A DNA stretch of 64,000 nucleotides from Casuarius casuarius. Taxonomy: Eukaryota; Chordata; Aves; Casuariiformes; Casuariidae. The stretch lies in NCBI GenBank assembly GCA_003342895.1, contig PTFA01000038.1, positions 1,116,001 through 1,180,000 of the forward strand, read 5' to 3'. The translations under genes were made by a program, and so were the position numbers. Below, piece after piece: positions 1-11,705 of the stretch. Under the pieces are notes generated by a model, which saw nothing but the letters and a program-made list of their open reading frames with translations, was not told the DNA's origin and did not search any database. Position 1 is the first letter of the stretch. Each line of letters starts with the position of its first letter.

Positions 1-294
1 GTTCAACATGCAAGCACTTTGCTGAAGCTCAACACATTATAAACACCAGCTGAGCCCGTACGTACACTTAACTCAAGGCCAAGGTAAGGTAGAGTGTGTT
101 ATATTAAGCCTTCCTCACTGAAATGTAAGCTAGTGTAGTCTGCCTCTTGCTGGGGACAGAATCGGAGTGCATTCCCAGACTCTTGGCACAGCTCAGCTGC
201 TGCTCAGTAACCCCATGTTTCGTGGTAACTCGATTTTGTGTTGAGGTCCAGATATACTGAGACTTCAGACACTTGCATGCTTTGATTCACTTAC
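1..294. other. Start of an intron of the MAP3K3-like gene
   Basis: The donor at 294-293 (minus strand, GTAAGTG) opens an intron running off the left edge. I see no exon here; the next one should carry the residues just before the kinase glycine-rich loop. Confidence 0.8.
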
Positions 295-489
295 AGTTCC
301 TAGCTTTAGTAGGAGAGGTGCTGAAGACCTGCAGACCTTTTTCACAATTGTTCCACCACTTGGGTCTGTACTCGTCATACTGCAAGGTGCTCAGCTTGCT
401 GTCCCCATTAAAGCTCTTGGTTCGGCTAGAGGGGACAAGTTGAAACAAGTTCTCCTGCGGGAAATAACTCCTGGGGAAAGTCCTCCGGC
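295..489 (-). CDS. MAP3K3-like: MAP3K3-like exon 11: end of linker before the kinase domain
   Basis: 195 nt between a polypyrimidine acceptor (TTCCTCACACAG) and a strong donor (GTAAGTG). It begins with GC, completing Gly285 split from exon 10, and ends after one base of codon 350. It encodes RRTFPR, a family hallmark that follows YSDG in MEKK2/3, then NLFQLVPSSR, matching NLFTLVPSSR of MEKK3. The remaining 40 residues (SFNGDSKLSTLQYDEYRPKW and on) diverge and include a Trp pair (WWNNC) that I do not recall in either relative. In the family this segment joins the linker to the kinase domain. Confidence 0.93.
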
Positions 490-1426
490 CTGTGTGAGGA
501 AAAGGGGAGAGTTACAGCAAGAATGCATGCGGCAGCTTGTATCTGCCTATCGCCACCTTCTCACATGGCTGCCCAGATGCAGTGATGCACCTCTACGAAT
601 TAAACAGAACAAGTTTAATGAAACTGAAGCAAAACCCTGTGAACATTTTTAATTCAATTTAAAAGCCGTTAACAGCAGGCAGGATTACATTTAATGCAGA
701 ATGTTTCCAGAGGGGTTTGCAACAGTTAAATTAAATTAGGGTTTTGTTTGTTTTTAATCACAATTAAACTCTAACAGACAGGGATTTACACTGCAAATTA
801 TCCCTGGCATCCCCTAAGACCACAACACAAATGACCACACAAGCAGTGCCAGATTGCACGATAACTACTTGCACAAGGATGTGTCAGCAAGACATGAAGT
901 TCATTCTGGAAGGCTCAGTATGCCGCTTGCATGCCCTCAGTAATTTTTTTTTCCAAGGGAATTTGATCCTTATTCAGTTTTGTTTCCCACCACTTGCAGT
1001 ACTGCACAGTGAAAGAAGCTAGCAGCAGTGAGGCGATGGAGTAGTCCCTGAAGTTCAGAGTTTATCAGCTTAAAACAGAGACAACGTGAACAGACACCAC
1101 TACTCTGATTTGCTAGGGGATTTCTGGCAGCTCTGCGAGAAGCCCGCTGTAAAGGACACAAACCAGCATCCTCAAAAGCGAGCGACTGAGGGGAGGAAGA
1201 AGGTTGACTGCCAAAGGAGGGCAGTCCACGATGCTGCCAAGGATGAGAAAGAGCAGACCTTTGAGGTCTCCTAGAAGATACAGAAGAGGCAAGCAAAGCC
1301 CATATGACTTGGTCCTTAACCCCTTATTGGAAACACCTCCTTCCCAAGTCTCTCTAGTCCCAGGCACTGTTGCAAGCCGACCCCACGCCACAATCCTCCC
1401 TCACCAACTCTCCATCATTTTCTTAC
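490..1426 (-). other. Intron between exons 10 and 11
   Basis: 937 nt with clear splice sites at both ends (donor GTAAGAAAA, acceptor CACACAG). Nothing else coding or repetitive is recognised inside. Confidence 0.85.
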
Positions 1427-1519
1427 CATCGCTGTAGTCCTTGCGACTCTGGGAGAGGTGGTATTGCCGAGGGAAGGTCCCACCTTTCCCAAACCTCTCA
1501 CAGAACGGGATGTCGAAAT
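1427..1519 (-). CDS. MAP3K3-like: MAP3K3-like exon 10: FGKGGTFPRQYH linker block
   Basis: 93 nt with acceptor CCTCCTGCCAG and donor GTAAG. It encodes DFDIPFCERFGKGGTFPRQY followed by HLSQSRKDYSDG. The FGKGGT[FY]PR.YH motif and the closing YSDG are diagnostic of MEKK2/MEKK3; the FGKGG form is the MEKK2 version (MEKK3 has VKGG). Both edges split codons (D254 at the start, G285 at the end) and match exons 9 and 11 exactly. Confidence 0.95.
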
Positions 1520-3443
1520 CTGGCAGGAGGGAAGAAGAGACCCATTTCTTAGACCAGCTCAGTACTGAATGCCCAGAGTGTTTCTTATGGAAAAGCATTC
1601 TGGCCTTCAGGCCAAATTACAGGGAAGAACGAGGTAACAAACTGTTCGTTTGCACAGCAAGGCATTTGCCAAAGCTTGCTCTGAAATCTGTCCACAGCCA
1701 CTCATTGCTAGTGGAAAATAAGGGCCAGATGCTCTAGCCTTGGTCCCCCTAAAGCCAACAGAGGTTTAACCACAGGCATTGTGGACTCTGGTCCACAACA
1801 AGGCAGAGGATTAACACAGACCACGTCTGGTTTCCAAGACTGAGTACTGAACATCTTATTTCCACGTGGAAATACAAAAATTAGTGTAGGAACAAAACTG
1901 CTAGGCACGGGCAGGCCCAGACCCAGTCCAAAATCTCTGCTCAGACTGCAGCTCTTCCCAAGGAAATGCAAAAATCCAACGCTTGGCTGACATGGGACAA
2001 ACCCTCGCATCCTTCTCAAATGTGATTCTTGATCTCTAAAAGCTGGAGACTGATATAAACCCAAGCGCCCTGAACGTCTACATTTATTTTGATTAAATGC
2101 CAGAAAACTAGGTTTAAAATATATATAAAGAGCATCAGAGTAAGGTTACACAGGAGATTACATAAGAGAGATGGATGGATAGATATGAGATAAATATACA
2201 CTTCAAAAAAAAAACAAAACTAGAAGCACAGGAAGCCATCGCTGGTAGCACTGAACGATTTCAGATTAAAATATCTGTCATTTCCCCCCCATCTTTCACC
2301 TCCTGTTTTTCCTCCATCCAGCTCTAATGACACGGCCCATTCTGAGTGTTTGTTTGTCTTAGCCTGGGGCCAGCAGCCACTCCTTGGAGACCGCTCCTGG
2401 CCTCGGCCGCGCTTCGGCATGATTTCCCCATTACACCAGCGCACCGGAGGAGCGCATAATGGCTGAAATATGGTCACCAAGAAAAGCAGCAACGACAGGT
2501 CAAGAGGCTCACGGCGAGCCACCTGCGAGCAACACTGCCCGAGTGGCATTTTAAGGCGAAATGCCCGCCTGACCACCAGGGATGCATTAAAACTTCAGTG
2601 ACATGGCCTGACTGCAGCTTCAGCTCTATAGTTCAATCTAGAAATCCTGCCTCTGGCCAGAAATGTGTTATCATGCTACAGGCTGACTGCCATTTGTTCA
2701 TTTTTAATAGCGAAAGTCATTATAATATTACAGAGTTTCCATGACTTAACCAGCTGGATGTTTACATGTGATTAAGCAGTAACCTATGATCCTTGCGAGT
2801 TAGCAATACACTTTCCTTGTCAGCATGTGCAGCGTTACTAAGTCTGTCTCTTATTAATGCGAATGGAGGAGGTTTAATTCCTGGGAGAGTTTGGGACGCA
2901 GGTTTTGCAATGTAGGAAGTCGGGGCCCTGAAAGCGCCACTCACGGGAACCTTATTAGAAATAAAAGGTGGTGCCACGAGGCTGTTTCTCAGCGCCTTGC
3001 AGTTTCTTCCAGACAAATGCAAGAGCCAGGCCCGTTCAACACCTTCACCCAGCACTGATTTTTCAACAGCTTCATGCACTTGCATCCGTTACTTCAGGGC
3101 ACTTGCTGCCAATCTGGACTGCTGTTGGCATGAGCTAAATCCAGAATCAGGCCCCGAGGTACTTAAGTGCTACTACTGCTGCCGCAAGAGCCAACAAGGT
3201 TTAAGTGAGGATTGAGAGAGACAAGCTTGTGTCTGATGCTCTGGGCCCTTCAATTTTGCAGACTATTTGTGTTTGATTATTGCGGGGCCATCTGTGAAGT
3301 GTAACCTAAGCAATGGAGCTGGTTTGCTTGCTGGTTTTTAATTACTTTTCATGCAGTACCTTCTCTCTAATAGCCTTTATCCAGTCACTTTACTACCTGC
3401 TTTCTGCGCTTTTAAGTGAACACAAACTTCCAAGAGTGCTTAC
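1520..3443 (-). other. Intron between exons 9 and 10
   Basis: 1924 nt bounded by donor GTAAGCA and acceptor CTGCCAG. Open frames inside are short and lack family similarity. A short TA-rich stretch lies near 2117-2127 and an A-run near 2205-2215. No interspersed repeat recognised. Confidence 0.75.
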
Positions 3444-3511
3444 CCATGCAGTCGAGACTGTCTTTGGGATGGCTCTTCCTTCCAGGAACAGGGGTTTGGG
3501 AGAAGGGAGGG
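3444..3511 (-). CDS. MAP3K3-like: MAP3K3-like exon 9: divergent form of the family's KSR/AQS linker exon
   Basis: 68 nt between acceptor TTTGCAG and a strong donor (GTAAGCA). Found by phase: exon 8 ends with two bases of a codon and exon 10 needs one base before it, so a 3n+2 exon must lie between. This one fits. It reads S-PPFSQTPVPGRKSHPKDSL-DCM-D. Aligned to MEKK3 it has exactly the same length (24 residues including both split codons) and keeps the D-S-P-x-F opening, a central S-x-P and the final D, but the KSRM.RAQS[FY]PDN core shared by MEKK2 and MEKK3 is almost gone. The evidence is exon length, phase, splice sites and position more than sequence. Confidence 0.75.
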
Positions 3512-5505
3512 CTGCAAAGGAGAATAAAAGATAGGAGTCACTTTATTGCACCCTAAAGGCTGTGGGTGTAAGCGAAGCAATTACATGCAGAAAGCACCGA
3601 CTGTACAGAAAGACCCCCTGGTCAAGTCAGTCCACTCAACTGAGCTCCCATCCTTCAGCCTGCACAAGACTGAACACTGTTTTTTGCAGGACAACAGCTT
3701 GCTCCTGTGACCAGTGCAAACACGTTCCCGTGATTCTGCAAGAAACAGTCACCAGGCTGAAACGATGTGGCCAAAGACTGTACCGTAGCACCTGATATGT
3801 CGTCTTGTGCACAGGAAGGCTGCAGATTCCTCTCTTCTCTGAATATCAAGTGCTCAACGTGCAATTTTCTGTGAAAATTGCTTAATTCTCATGGACGTCC
3901 ACACTGGGAGTCCTTCGGCAACACTTGATTCACACAGATCGCCCTTCTCTGCAACATCGTCCTCCATCTCCTTCATCCGGGAGGGTCCGTACGCCACCAG
4001 GTACACGCAGCCTCCCGGCACACCAGGAGGGAGTGAGCTCAGGGCCGCGAGGCTGGAGGTCTCTGAACCACATGGAGAGGCTGATAAAGCACTGCAGAGG
4101 GATCTCAGAGACCCAAATTTCATTCTAGTCTCTGCAAGGGCCAGCAGGGCAATCAGGACAGATTTGCTTTTTTGCTCTGTGCCTAAATTTCCCTTTTAAT
4201 AAAATGGATGTTGCGGTAGAAATCTTTGTTTGTAAAGTGCTCTGAAGTCTACTAACGTCACAGTTAACCAGGACTGATTTGCTATGGGGGAGAGAAATTT
4301 ACTGTGTTATTTCTTAACAGTGCTCAGCGCCTTCCTCTGCTCACTTAAAGCTAACGTGATCCTAAGCAACTGGCAGCAAGGCCTCAGCTACATCTTTGCA
4401 AAAATAGTCATACTTGCTCCTTTTCCTGCCTTTGAAGAGTCTAGCCCTCTTCTTCACGCCTTTTCCAGCTCTCTAGACCCCATGACTGCACAAAGCTGCC
4501 TGCTTTTTTGTATGTGAATCAGCTATGCTATCCTCTTGCAAAAAGGCCTCGCATTCGCCTCTTTGTTCCTAATAAAGCATGATAACCAGGCTGCGCTGCT
4601 CCTTGTGTTGTTATTCCTCGCAAAGTCTACGCAAAACTGAAGCTGGGCCATAGAGGCTGGGAGCAAAAGGAATCCAGCTTCAATACTTCCGTAACAACGA
4701 GCAAATACATCACAGGAAATTATTAAAATCCACAGAAAGGAAAAGGACCTTGATGCTGAGACAGATCCAAAGCACGCCGAGCTGCAAAGCCGCAGCGCGC
4801 CACACAATCGAAGCAATGCAGCCTTGGTGCTACGCGGCAAAACCGGTGAGAGAAAGAAAAACTTTGATGAGGGCTAAAGAAATAATTGCTTCCCAAAAGG
4901 ACGCTGAATCTCACAGACAAACTACCACGCACAGCAGCAAACGTACGGTCCCGGCGCATGTGTGAGCTTGGACCTAACCCGCCGCACTAACTATTGAACC
5001 GCCGTCTGCTTCAGTACAACGTGTCCTAGTTGCTTCCTGCCGAGAAGCTAAACTTAGTTGCTGATCGTCTGGTGTCCTTAGCACCTCGCCTGCCGCGGCT
5101 GGGACCGCTGGCCGTGCCCAGGGGCTGCTAGATCTACAAGCGCTCAATGGAGGGCAGGCAGCAAGCCCGGAGGAGCAGGCATGGGGGGGCTAAGGGAGTA
5201 TCGACACAGTGGCTGCAGCTTAGAGAGGTAGGAGAGGACCTGACAGATTCAGAAAGCCTAGAGACGGACAACGGCAGGCTGGTCTGCAGACCCCCAAGTA
5301 TGTTGTCCAGCTGCTGCAATACAAATCACGCCATGGCCCACTTCTCTGCACTAGCCTCTATTTCTTGGCACGAGATAAATTCATTTTGCGCAGGCGCATC
5401 TTAATCCTGGCAGGACCCTCAGGGGCTGCCACCAACACCACTGCGCTCCCACTGCGTGCGAGAGCCTGTACTTCTGCTGTGAACGCGGTGCCANGACCAA
5501 CTCAC
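3512..5505 (-). other. Intron between exons 8 and 9
   Basis: 1994 nt, donor GTGAGTT, acceptor TTTGCAG. A 90-residue minus-strand open frame at 4123-3854 was examined as an exon and rejected. A single N lies at 5494, just past the exon 8 donor. Confidence 0.75.
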
Positions 5506-5579
5506 CTGTCCACAGGTCTGTCCAGCGACTGGCAGCTCCCGGACAGCGACTCGTCCGGGCTGATGAAAGCTTCGAGCAT
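5506..5579 (-). CDS. MAP3K3-like: MAP3K3-like exon 8: SLSGSCQSLDR block
   Basis: 74 nt, acceptor TTTCGCTGTCAG, donor GTGAG. It encodes MLEAFISPDESLSGSCQSLD then RPVD. The S.SGSC.SLD motif is shared by MEKK2 and MEKK3, and SLSGSCQSLDR is the MEKK3 form. ML at the start continues the MEKK2-like MDQ of exon 7. Phase 0 in, two bases of a codon out. Confidence 0.95.
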
Positions 5580-8028
5580 CTGACAGCGAAAGAAAGGGGA
5601 AAATGATAAATCCTTCAAGCTCCCGGACTCACAGTCCCTCTGCTGCTGCTAGAGAGCATCTGTGCAGATCAGCATGGCTTCATTGGAGCCGACTGACTTA
5701 CACCAGCCGATATGGCCCCAGTAGACATGACATCTAGTCTAACAGGAGAGTTTTCTTCCCAGAGGAAGCTTGCATTGATGAAGCCCTCTCTGGATTATTA
5801 GTCTTCCCTATCGTTATTTACTAGCAGGGAAAGTAAGGCAAAGATGATTAGCACCCTGATGCTCAGAGCATGCTGAGAAATCAGTGAGATCCAAAGTGCT
5901 CAAAGTATTTAGGGAGGAGGGAAAAAAATCAGGACACAAATGATGTGCCCGAGGCTGACTGGATACCCGGTGCCAGGGCCAGGACCGGCGCCCCGGGTTC
6001 CTGGCTTCCCCGAGCTGCCCTGGCACGCAAGAGCAGCCTTCCTCCCTGCTGATAAGCGCAGCCTCGTCGGGGCCTCTGGCTGCAGGCACCGGCTTGGCTC
6101 TCGCCAGCTCCGTGAGTCAAAAGCTGCATTTGTGTCGCTTCCTGGATGAGACATTGTGCTAGCCGGGGTTATTTATAACTGTTAGCAACAATGGAGCCGT
6201 TGTAGCGAGCGGCGAACCTACGGGCTACGCACGCGTCCAGCCGCGCGGAGCTCGCCCCGGGCCGCGCGACGCTTCCTCCTGGCTGCAACGCTGCGGCCGA
6301 GCCCCGCCGCCAGCCCCCGGCCCGGTGCCTCTGCGGGGAAGCTGAGCGGCAAGGGTTAAACACCGCGCAGCGGCACCCTCCGCCGGCTCCGGCACCCAAG
6401 CCGTTCCTCCTGCCCCGGATGCGGGAACGGCCTCCTTTTCCCTGTGCTGTTCCTGCGTTAGACCTATTTATCCGGTTGTCATAACAGCTCGCGTTGTTTT
6501 GGCGGGCCAGCCCCGTTTGGAAAGCGTTTCTCCGCAGTTTTTACCCCAAAGCCTGAGGCTTCGAAGAGCACCAGCCAAGGAGGAGCAAGACCCCCGTTAG
6601 GCCCCGACTCCCCCTCTCTGCCAGCCATATCAAGCCCAGCCGGCCTCTCCCCACCGTTAACATAATGCTGGAACGGACTTGGCATTCCCTAAAAGCACAG
6701 AAACGGGGGCAGAACTGGGAATCTGAGCAGGGTCCCTGTTCCACCTCTGTCCATCCACCAAGCTGGTCTCAAGCAGCATCCCCGAAAAAGCAGCGAGCGC
6801 CAGGCTACAGGTGATTTTGCAGTAGGCACATATAAAAGCTGTAGCCCAAGGATATTCTGAGGGCAAAATCCCCATGGGGAGAAGCAGGGCTATCCAACGA
6901 GGGGAAAAAAACCCAAAAAACAAAATTGGGTTTTTCCTACATTCAGCTTGCCCAAGTGCACATCACCTGCGGGGAGAAGGGCAGCAAGGCCACCCACAGC
7001 ATAATGCCGGGGAGAAGCGAGGAGAGCAGCTGGGAAGCATCATCGGGGCAGAGCTCAGCAGCAGCTCCGTCGGCAGCCAGTGCACTTGCGCTGATTTACA
7101 CCCAAGGGGGGTTTCACGCGGGCCCTCCCCCTGCGCGCACACGCACTTCGTCTTAATCCTACTAAAGGCGTTTGGAAGTCATGTAAAAAGCAACAGAGAG
7201 CCAGCTTTTGGCTGCGAGGAGCACAAGATACATCTGCGTGCTGAGGCTGCCAAGACTCACCCGGAGCGACTTCGTATTTTATTAATGGCTGCATAATAAA
7301 CCGTTAAAAACACAACTTTGCCATGGAAACGCTGGCAGGGGCCGCGCACGAGAACAGAGCTGGTGGGTGCTATCTGTGCGTAGGAAACGCTCCCTGGGCG
7401 GGATCCTCGGGGGCCACCGCCGCCTGCTCGCGGGAGCTGCTCATCTTAAGGCTCCTCCGCGTCCCTCAGGCAAGCGGTGGATACTGGCCCTGTCCTCCCA
7501 AGAGCTCTGCGAAAGCCGGTCTTGCACCCAGCGAGCCCTCCTGGCTTCACATGAGCCCAGGGTACCACCTACATCGAGCCCTCCAGAGCTAGAGCTTGAG
7601 TGGAGATGCAAATGGAGAAGGAGGCATAAGGGATCGCCTTCTGGTCCCTCGATGCTCGAGACTCCCCCGTGCCATAAGCAGCTCGAGGGGGAGGTATTCC
7701 TCTTAGCTGTGCTTAAAAACAAGCTGCTCTTTTATTACCGAAGGATTATGATCTACAAACTGCTTAATATGGGAAGAAAGGAGAAAAAAAAGGGCGGGAG
7801 GGAAAAGAAGAGATGGATGAAACCCACAGAGAGAGGCTACGAACAGGGCCAAGCGCTGTAACCAGAGCTCAGGCAGGAACAGCACCAGGAGTGCTGCAAC
7901 CACCACGGCGGGTGGCTTTGAGCGTTCCTGGAAACGGGGCCCTCCGTTTCTCCCAGACCCCTGTCCCTGGAAAAGGCCGGCCCGAGCAGCTCGCTCCGGC
8001 TTAACCCGCGCGCGCCGGCCCCACTTAC
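5580..8028 (-). other. Intron between exons 7 and 8, with a CpG-rich patch
   Basis: 2449 nt, donor GTAAGTG, acceptor CGCTGTCAG. It holds a CpG-dense patch at about 6180-6480 (listed separately). No repeat or other exon recognised. Confidence 0.75.
6180..6480. promoter_or_regulatory. CpG-rich patch inside the MAP3K3-like gene
   Basis: CpG dinucleotides are dense from about 6195 to 6410 (for example GCGAGCGGCGAAC, CGCGCGGAGCTCG, GGGCCGCGCGACG), in contrast to the flanks. It may be an internal promoter, an enhancer or an unmethylated island. No initiator or TATA element is evident, so its role is unknown. Confidence 0.4.
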
Positions 8029-8162
8029 GTTCTGGTCCATGGTCTCGGGGATGAACTCGCCCTCGCTGTTGATGCTGGTGTAGGAGCCCTGGCGAGCGAT
8101 CTGCTGCTGCTCCTCGGGAACGCTGCCCGGCGGCGGCGAGCTCCGGCCGGTGTGCAGAGAGC
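8029..8162 (-). CDS. MAP3K3-like: MAP3K3-like exon 7: near-invariant GSYTSINSEGEFIPE block
   Basis: 134 nt, acceptor CCCCGTCCTAG, donor GTAAGTG. It encodes SLHTGRSSPPPGSVPEEQQQ followed by IARQGSYTSINSEGEFIPET and MDQN. The GRSSPPPG..P and IARQGSYTSINSEGEFIPE strings are essentially the MEKK3 sequence, while the ending MDQ is MEKK2-like. It is the most conserved part of the linker and is enough on its own to assign the family. Many Ser/Thr-Pro and acidic-flanked serines suggest phosphorylation, which is inference. Confidence 0.97.
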
Positions 8163-8694
8163 CTAGGACGGGGCAAAGGCGCGGGTCAAGGACGGAAGGA
8201 ATTGCCACCGAGTCTTTCCAGGGACCAAAAACGTTCTGGAGACACGGCTGGGTTTGAACTTGGGTGGAAGGGGATGGAGGAGCTAGAGATGTGACGCTCT
8301 TCACAACAGAGGCACCCTACAAAGCTTTTGCAACCTGGACACTTCGTTTCACGCGGGGTCGTACGACATCTGGCTTTCAACCTACCCTGGACCCTGAGAG
8401 CTCTGCACCGTCTCTGGGCACCCTGCCAATGCCAGAAAGAAAAGGACTCCAGAGCTTTGTCCTAATACAACCGGGCAAACTCAAAGTGAAACCTGAACTC
8501 CCAGCCCACCTCCCCTCTCTGACCTCTGGGTATTTCCTTCCTAGATCACGTCACCACCTTGTTCAGCGACGTGGGCAACGGCCTCGCTGTGCAACATCGC
8601 TTACACATTTCATATACAGGCAGCAATCTGCACTGAAATAGCCACCTCCACTCTTCCTTCCCTATATGAAAATAAAAAGGAAGGAAAGAAAAAC

Positions 8695-8840
8695 AGCCCT
8701 CGTGTCCAAGAATCACAGAGCGGGAGATGACCTGCGGGATCAGCTCGTCCCAGCTCCCTCCTGGGAGAGGGTGATGTCTGCTACGGGCAGCCCCGGAGTC
8801 TCCCCCGCTGCAGCCGGCAGAGCCTGCACGCCAGGCAGAG
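8695..8840 (-). repeat. Possible CR1 LINE fragment (antisense, decayed)
   Basis: AATCACAGAGCGGGAGATGACC and the following GATCAGCTCGTCCCAGCTCC recall the antisense CR1 3' end (aatcatagaatgg... gatcatctagtccaac...). Very diverged; a chance resemblance is possible. Confidence 0.25.
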
Positions 8841-11559
8841 CCACCTGGAAATCCCTGGGAAATCCCATCCCTCCCTCGTATTCCCCCAAATCCACCCGAA
8901 CTGATTCCTCGTGCCTTTTTAGGATTTAGGGAGCGTTGCCCTCACTTGGCCCGGCTGCACAGGCTTGGCTCCCCTCGCCTTTCTGCAGTCCCTTCGCTCT
9001 ATCCCTGAGCTGTCATCGCTCTGCCGCAAGGAATTGCTGACGGAGGTCTGCGCCGCTCCGTGCTGGAGCGGCAACGGGCCAGCGTTGTGCAACATGGGCC
9101 TTTGCACAACACAACAACTTGTTCTTTTAAGAAAACCTCTAAGAGGCACACATCTTTAAAGAGCTGGAAAGCATATGGAGATGCACTTCCCTACGCTCCT
9201 TACTGATTTTTGCTGCACTCTCGCAAACTCCTCGGTTTGCCGTTATCATTTGGCACAACGTGCCCTGGGTTAAGCACAATACTCCAAGAAAAAGGTGCCG
9301 AAAGGGGTCTATCGCATCGTGAAAAGCCAACGCCAATCCATCGACAAAACATTTCTGCTGCTATTCTGCACCACGGTTACTGCACCACGTTGATCTCTGG
9401 CGTAACTCCATTGGCACGATCAGCACCACAGATCTGCGAGTCCCCACCTTTCACTTAAACCGATGCACATCAGGAGCTGCTAACGTTAACAGTGTCACGC
9501 TAGCATTAGAGACGATTAAATCAGGCTTCCTGGATTTACACCAAACATACAGCTATCTCTGTCCCACTGTACATCTCCCTCCAGGCTCCTTGCCTGGATT
9601 TTAAAAACAAGAATCATACAGCTTTGAGTTACTTTTTTTCTTCTTATTATTTGATCCTTCACAGATTTCCTGCAGGATAAGAATGCAGTGAAAAAAAGAG
9701 TCTAACTGAAGTAATGCCAAGATCAAGGAGAGGGATCTCTCGAGTGCTGCAGTGCTCATNGTGAACTGGCTTTCCACCAGCCCTAGAAGCAAAACCAGTT
9801 GGGAAGCACAGCATCCTATCTTGGAAGATAAATATGTTTAACTGTTTAACGGTTCAGGCACCCTGAATAAATCACTGCATTACCATTCCCTTACTTGCTT
9901 AGCAGATGCCAATCCAGAATGGTGCACAGAGACACTAGGGTGGTCCTGGCTCTAGAAAGCTGCTAGATGGTTTGACACGGTGCAGCTGCGGTGTCTTCGC
10001 TCTGTGGAGCATCTCTGTCATTGCTGCTCTAGGGCGTGGGTCTGCTTGCGCAGTGCTGGGATCTCTCACTACGATAACCCAAGAGTTTCCCAGAAAGTCT
10101 CGGACTGTACAAAGAGCCACACACGTCCTGTCTGACTCCCAACCCAGGCGTCAACTCCAGGGAGTTAAATGAGACTTCGCAGAAGCGTAAAGACTTTGCC
10201 TCGTTTCACAGTAAGCCTTTGCCTGTGCAGCTACTCCCAGGCACTCGGGTCAGCCGTGTTTGACCTTCCAGAACCACACTTCCTCCCAAAAACTTAAAAA
10301 GGGGATAAGACACTAGCCATTTCCCAGCAGGCAAGGAAGTTAAACAGAACAGGCAGGCTTTTGCATGGCTGGAAACTGCTGGATAAAATTCGATCCCCTT
10401 TCAGCCAGGCTGTTCAGGTGGATAAACCCCCGGAGGACCTGCGGTGAGTAACTCACGCAGCTTCACACCCACGGGAGCAGCGGCTGCTGCTTCGCCTCCA
10501 TGTCCCCTCTCCCGACCACACAGGAACAAAATTCCCAGGCCATCTTGGCGCTGCCCAAAACAGAAACCAGGGGGAACGCGAGGCATATCAATATTAGATA
10601 ATCCAGCTTTGTGCACCTAGAGACACACTCGCAGGTACTGCTCCATACGCCAAACGCCTGGCCAGAGCTCAGCAGCCCTGTTCGGGATCCCTGAACTCGG
10701 AGGAACTCTGCAGGTTGGCACCGGCGGAGCGTCTGACCTCGGCTACCCTTTGGACCAAGGTGCTCTGGGAAGGGATCCCTGCTCCGCATTATGCGCTACA
10801 ACGTAAAGCCACATACTTGAGACGAGAGCACAGCATGTCCCGAGCGGGGCGAACCAGGCCAGCACGGAGACTCGCAGTCACTGCTGGCATCTGCTGGGGT
10901 CTTTCATGTTCCCGTCTGTTATTTTTATTTAAGCAGCGGCTTTCATGCAGGATGTGCAGTTTGCGGTGCTGCGTGTACAGCCAGCTCCCCGGTGCCAGGC
11001 TTGGCTTCCTCCGCCTCCGCCTTCCCCAGCTTCACCCTTTCCCCACCCCAGCAGATCCTGCCCAAAACTTCACCCACCGCTGCTGGGACACCGAGCGGGG
11101 ATCCCCGGGGAGGCACGAAGCCCCCTAACAAGCCGGGCAGGGTCCGTGGGCGGCCGCCCAAGCTCAGAGGGGCTCAGGACACATCGGCACAAGCAGCAGA
11201 GAAGGAAGCTTCTCACTGCTGAGGTGTGAGCACACGGACCAAATCACCCTCCATTTCTTCTTCTTCTGCAGCGGGAGCCCTACAAGTCCCCCCCTTCTCT
11301 CCAGCCTTTGCATCCCTGTTTCTCGGACTCACTTTGCCAGCTAGGCACCAGCAAAACCCTGTCCCCAGAAGTGTCCCCATAGAGTTTCCTCCTCTTGGGA
11401 CCACCACGTTCTCCTCTGGGCTTGAGCAGAGCCCGGGGCTCAGATGTCAGTGCCCCAAAGTGCAGAGGACAGATGATGCCTCACTCCACACCATCTCTCC
11501 CCCCAGGGCGGTCAAATCCTCCCCGAGCGCTAGCCGGGGTCGGTTGCTGCCGCACGCGT

Positions 11560-11705
11560 GCCCAGGCACCATCATCACCGCAGCAAGGCAAGTCTCCGCG
11601 GCGAAAGGCCTGCCGTTCCCGCGGCCNGTCCGCGTTCGGCAGCGCCGACTCGACTAGCGTCAGCGCCCGGTGCTGCGGCTCAGCCATCCGGCTTGCCGCC
11701 ACGGA
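11560..11705. promoter_or_regulatory. Small CpG-rich patch in the intron between exons 6 and 7
   Basis: A run of CpGs including CCGCGGC, GTCCGCGTTCGGC, GCGCCGACTCGAC and GTCAGCGCCCGG, with one N at 11627. Possible internal regulatory DNA; no transcript evidence visible. Confidence 0.3.

Noticed and set aside
2320..2576. Minus-strand open frame with EIMPKRGRGQERSPRSG.
   Set aside because: It is basic and Ser-rich but does not match the missing linker exon in phase or motif and has no flanking splice sites.
3070..3165. Minus-strand HANSSPDWQQVP, slightly like the RAQSxPDN.Q core.
   Set aside because: A stop codon precedes the only reasonable donor and there is no acceptor in the right phase.
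3854..4123. Minus-strand 90-residue open frame containing AYGPSRMKEMEDDVAEKGD, considered as exon 9.
   Set aside because: The S-R-M resemblance is short, available AG acceptors give the wrong phase for joining exon 8, and the donor is poor. The 3511-3444 exon fits phase, length and splice sites.
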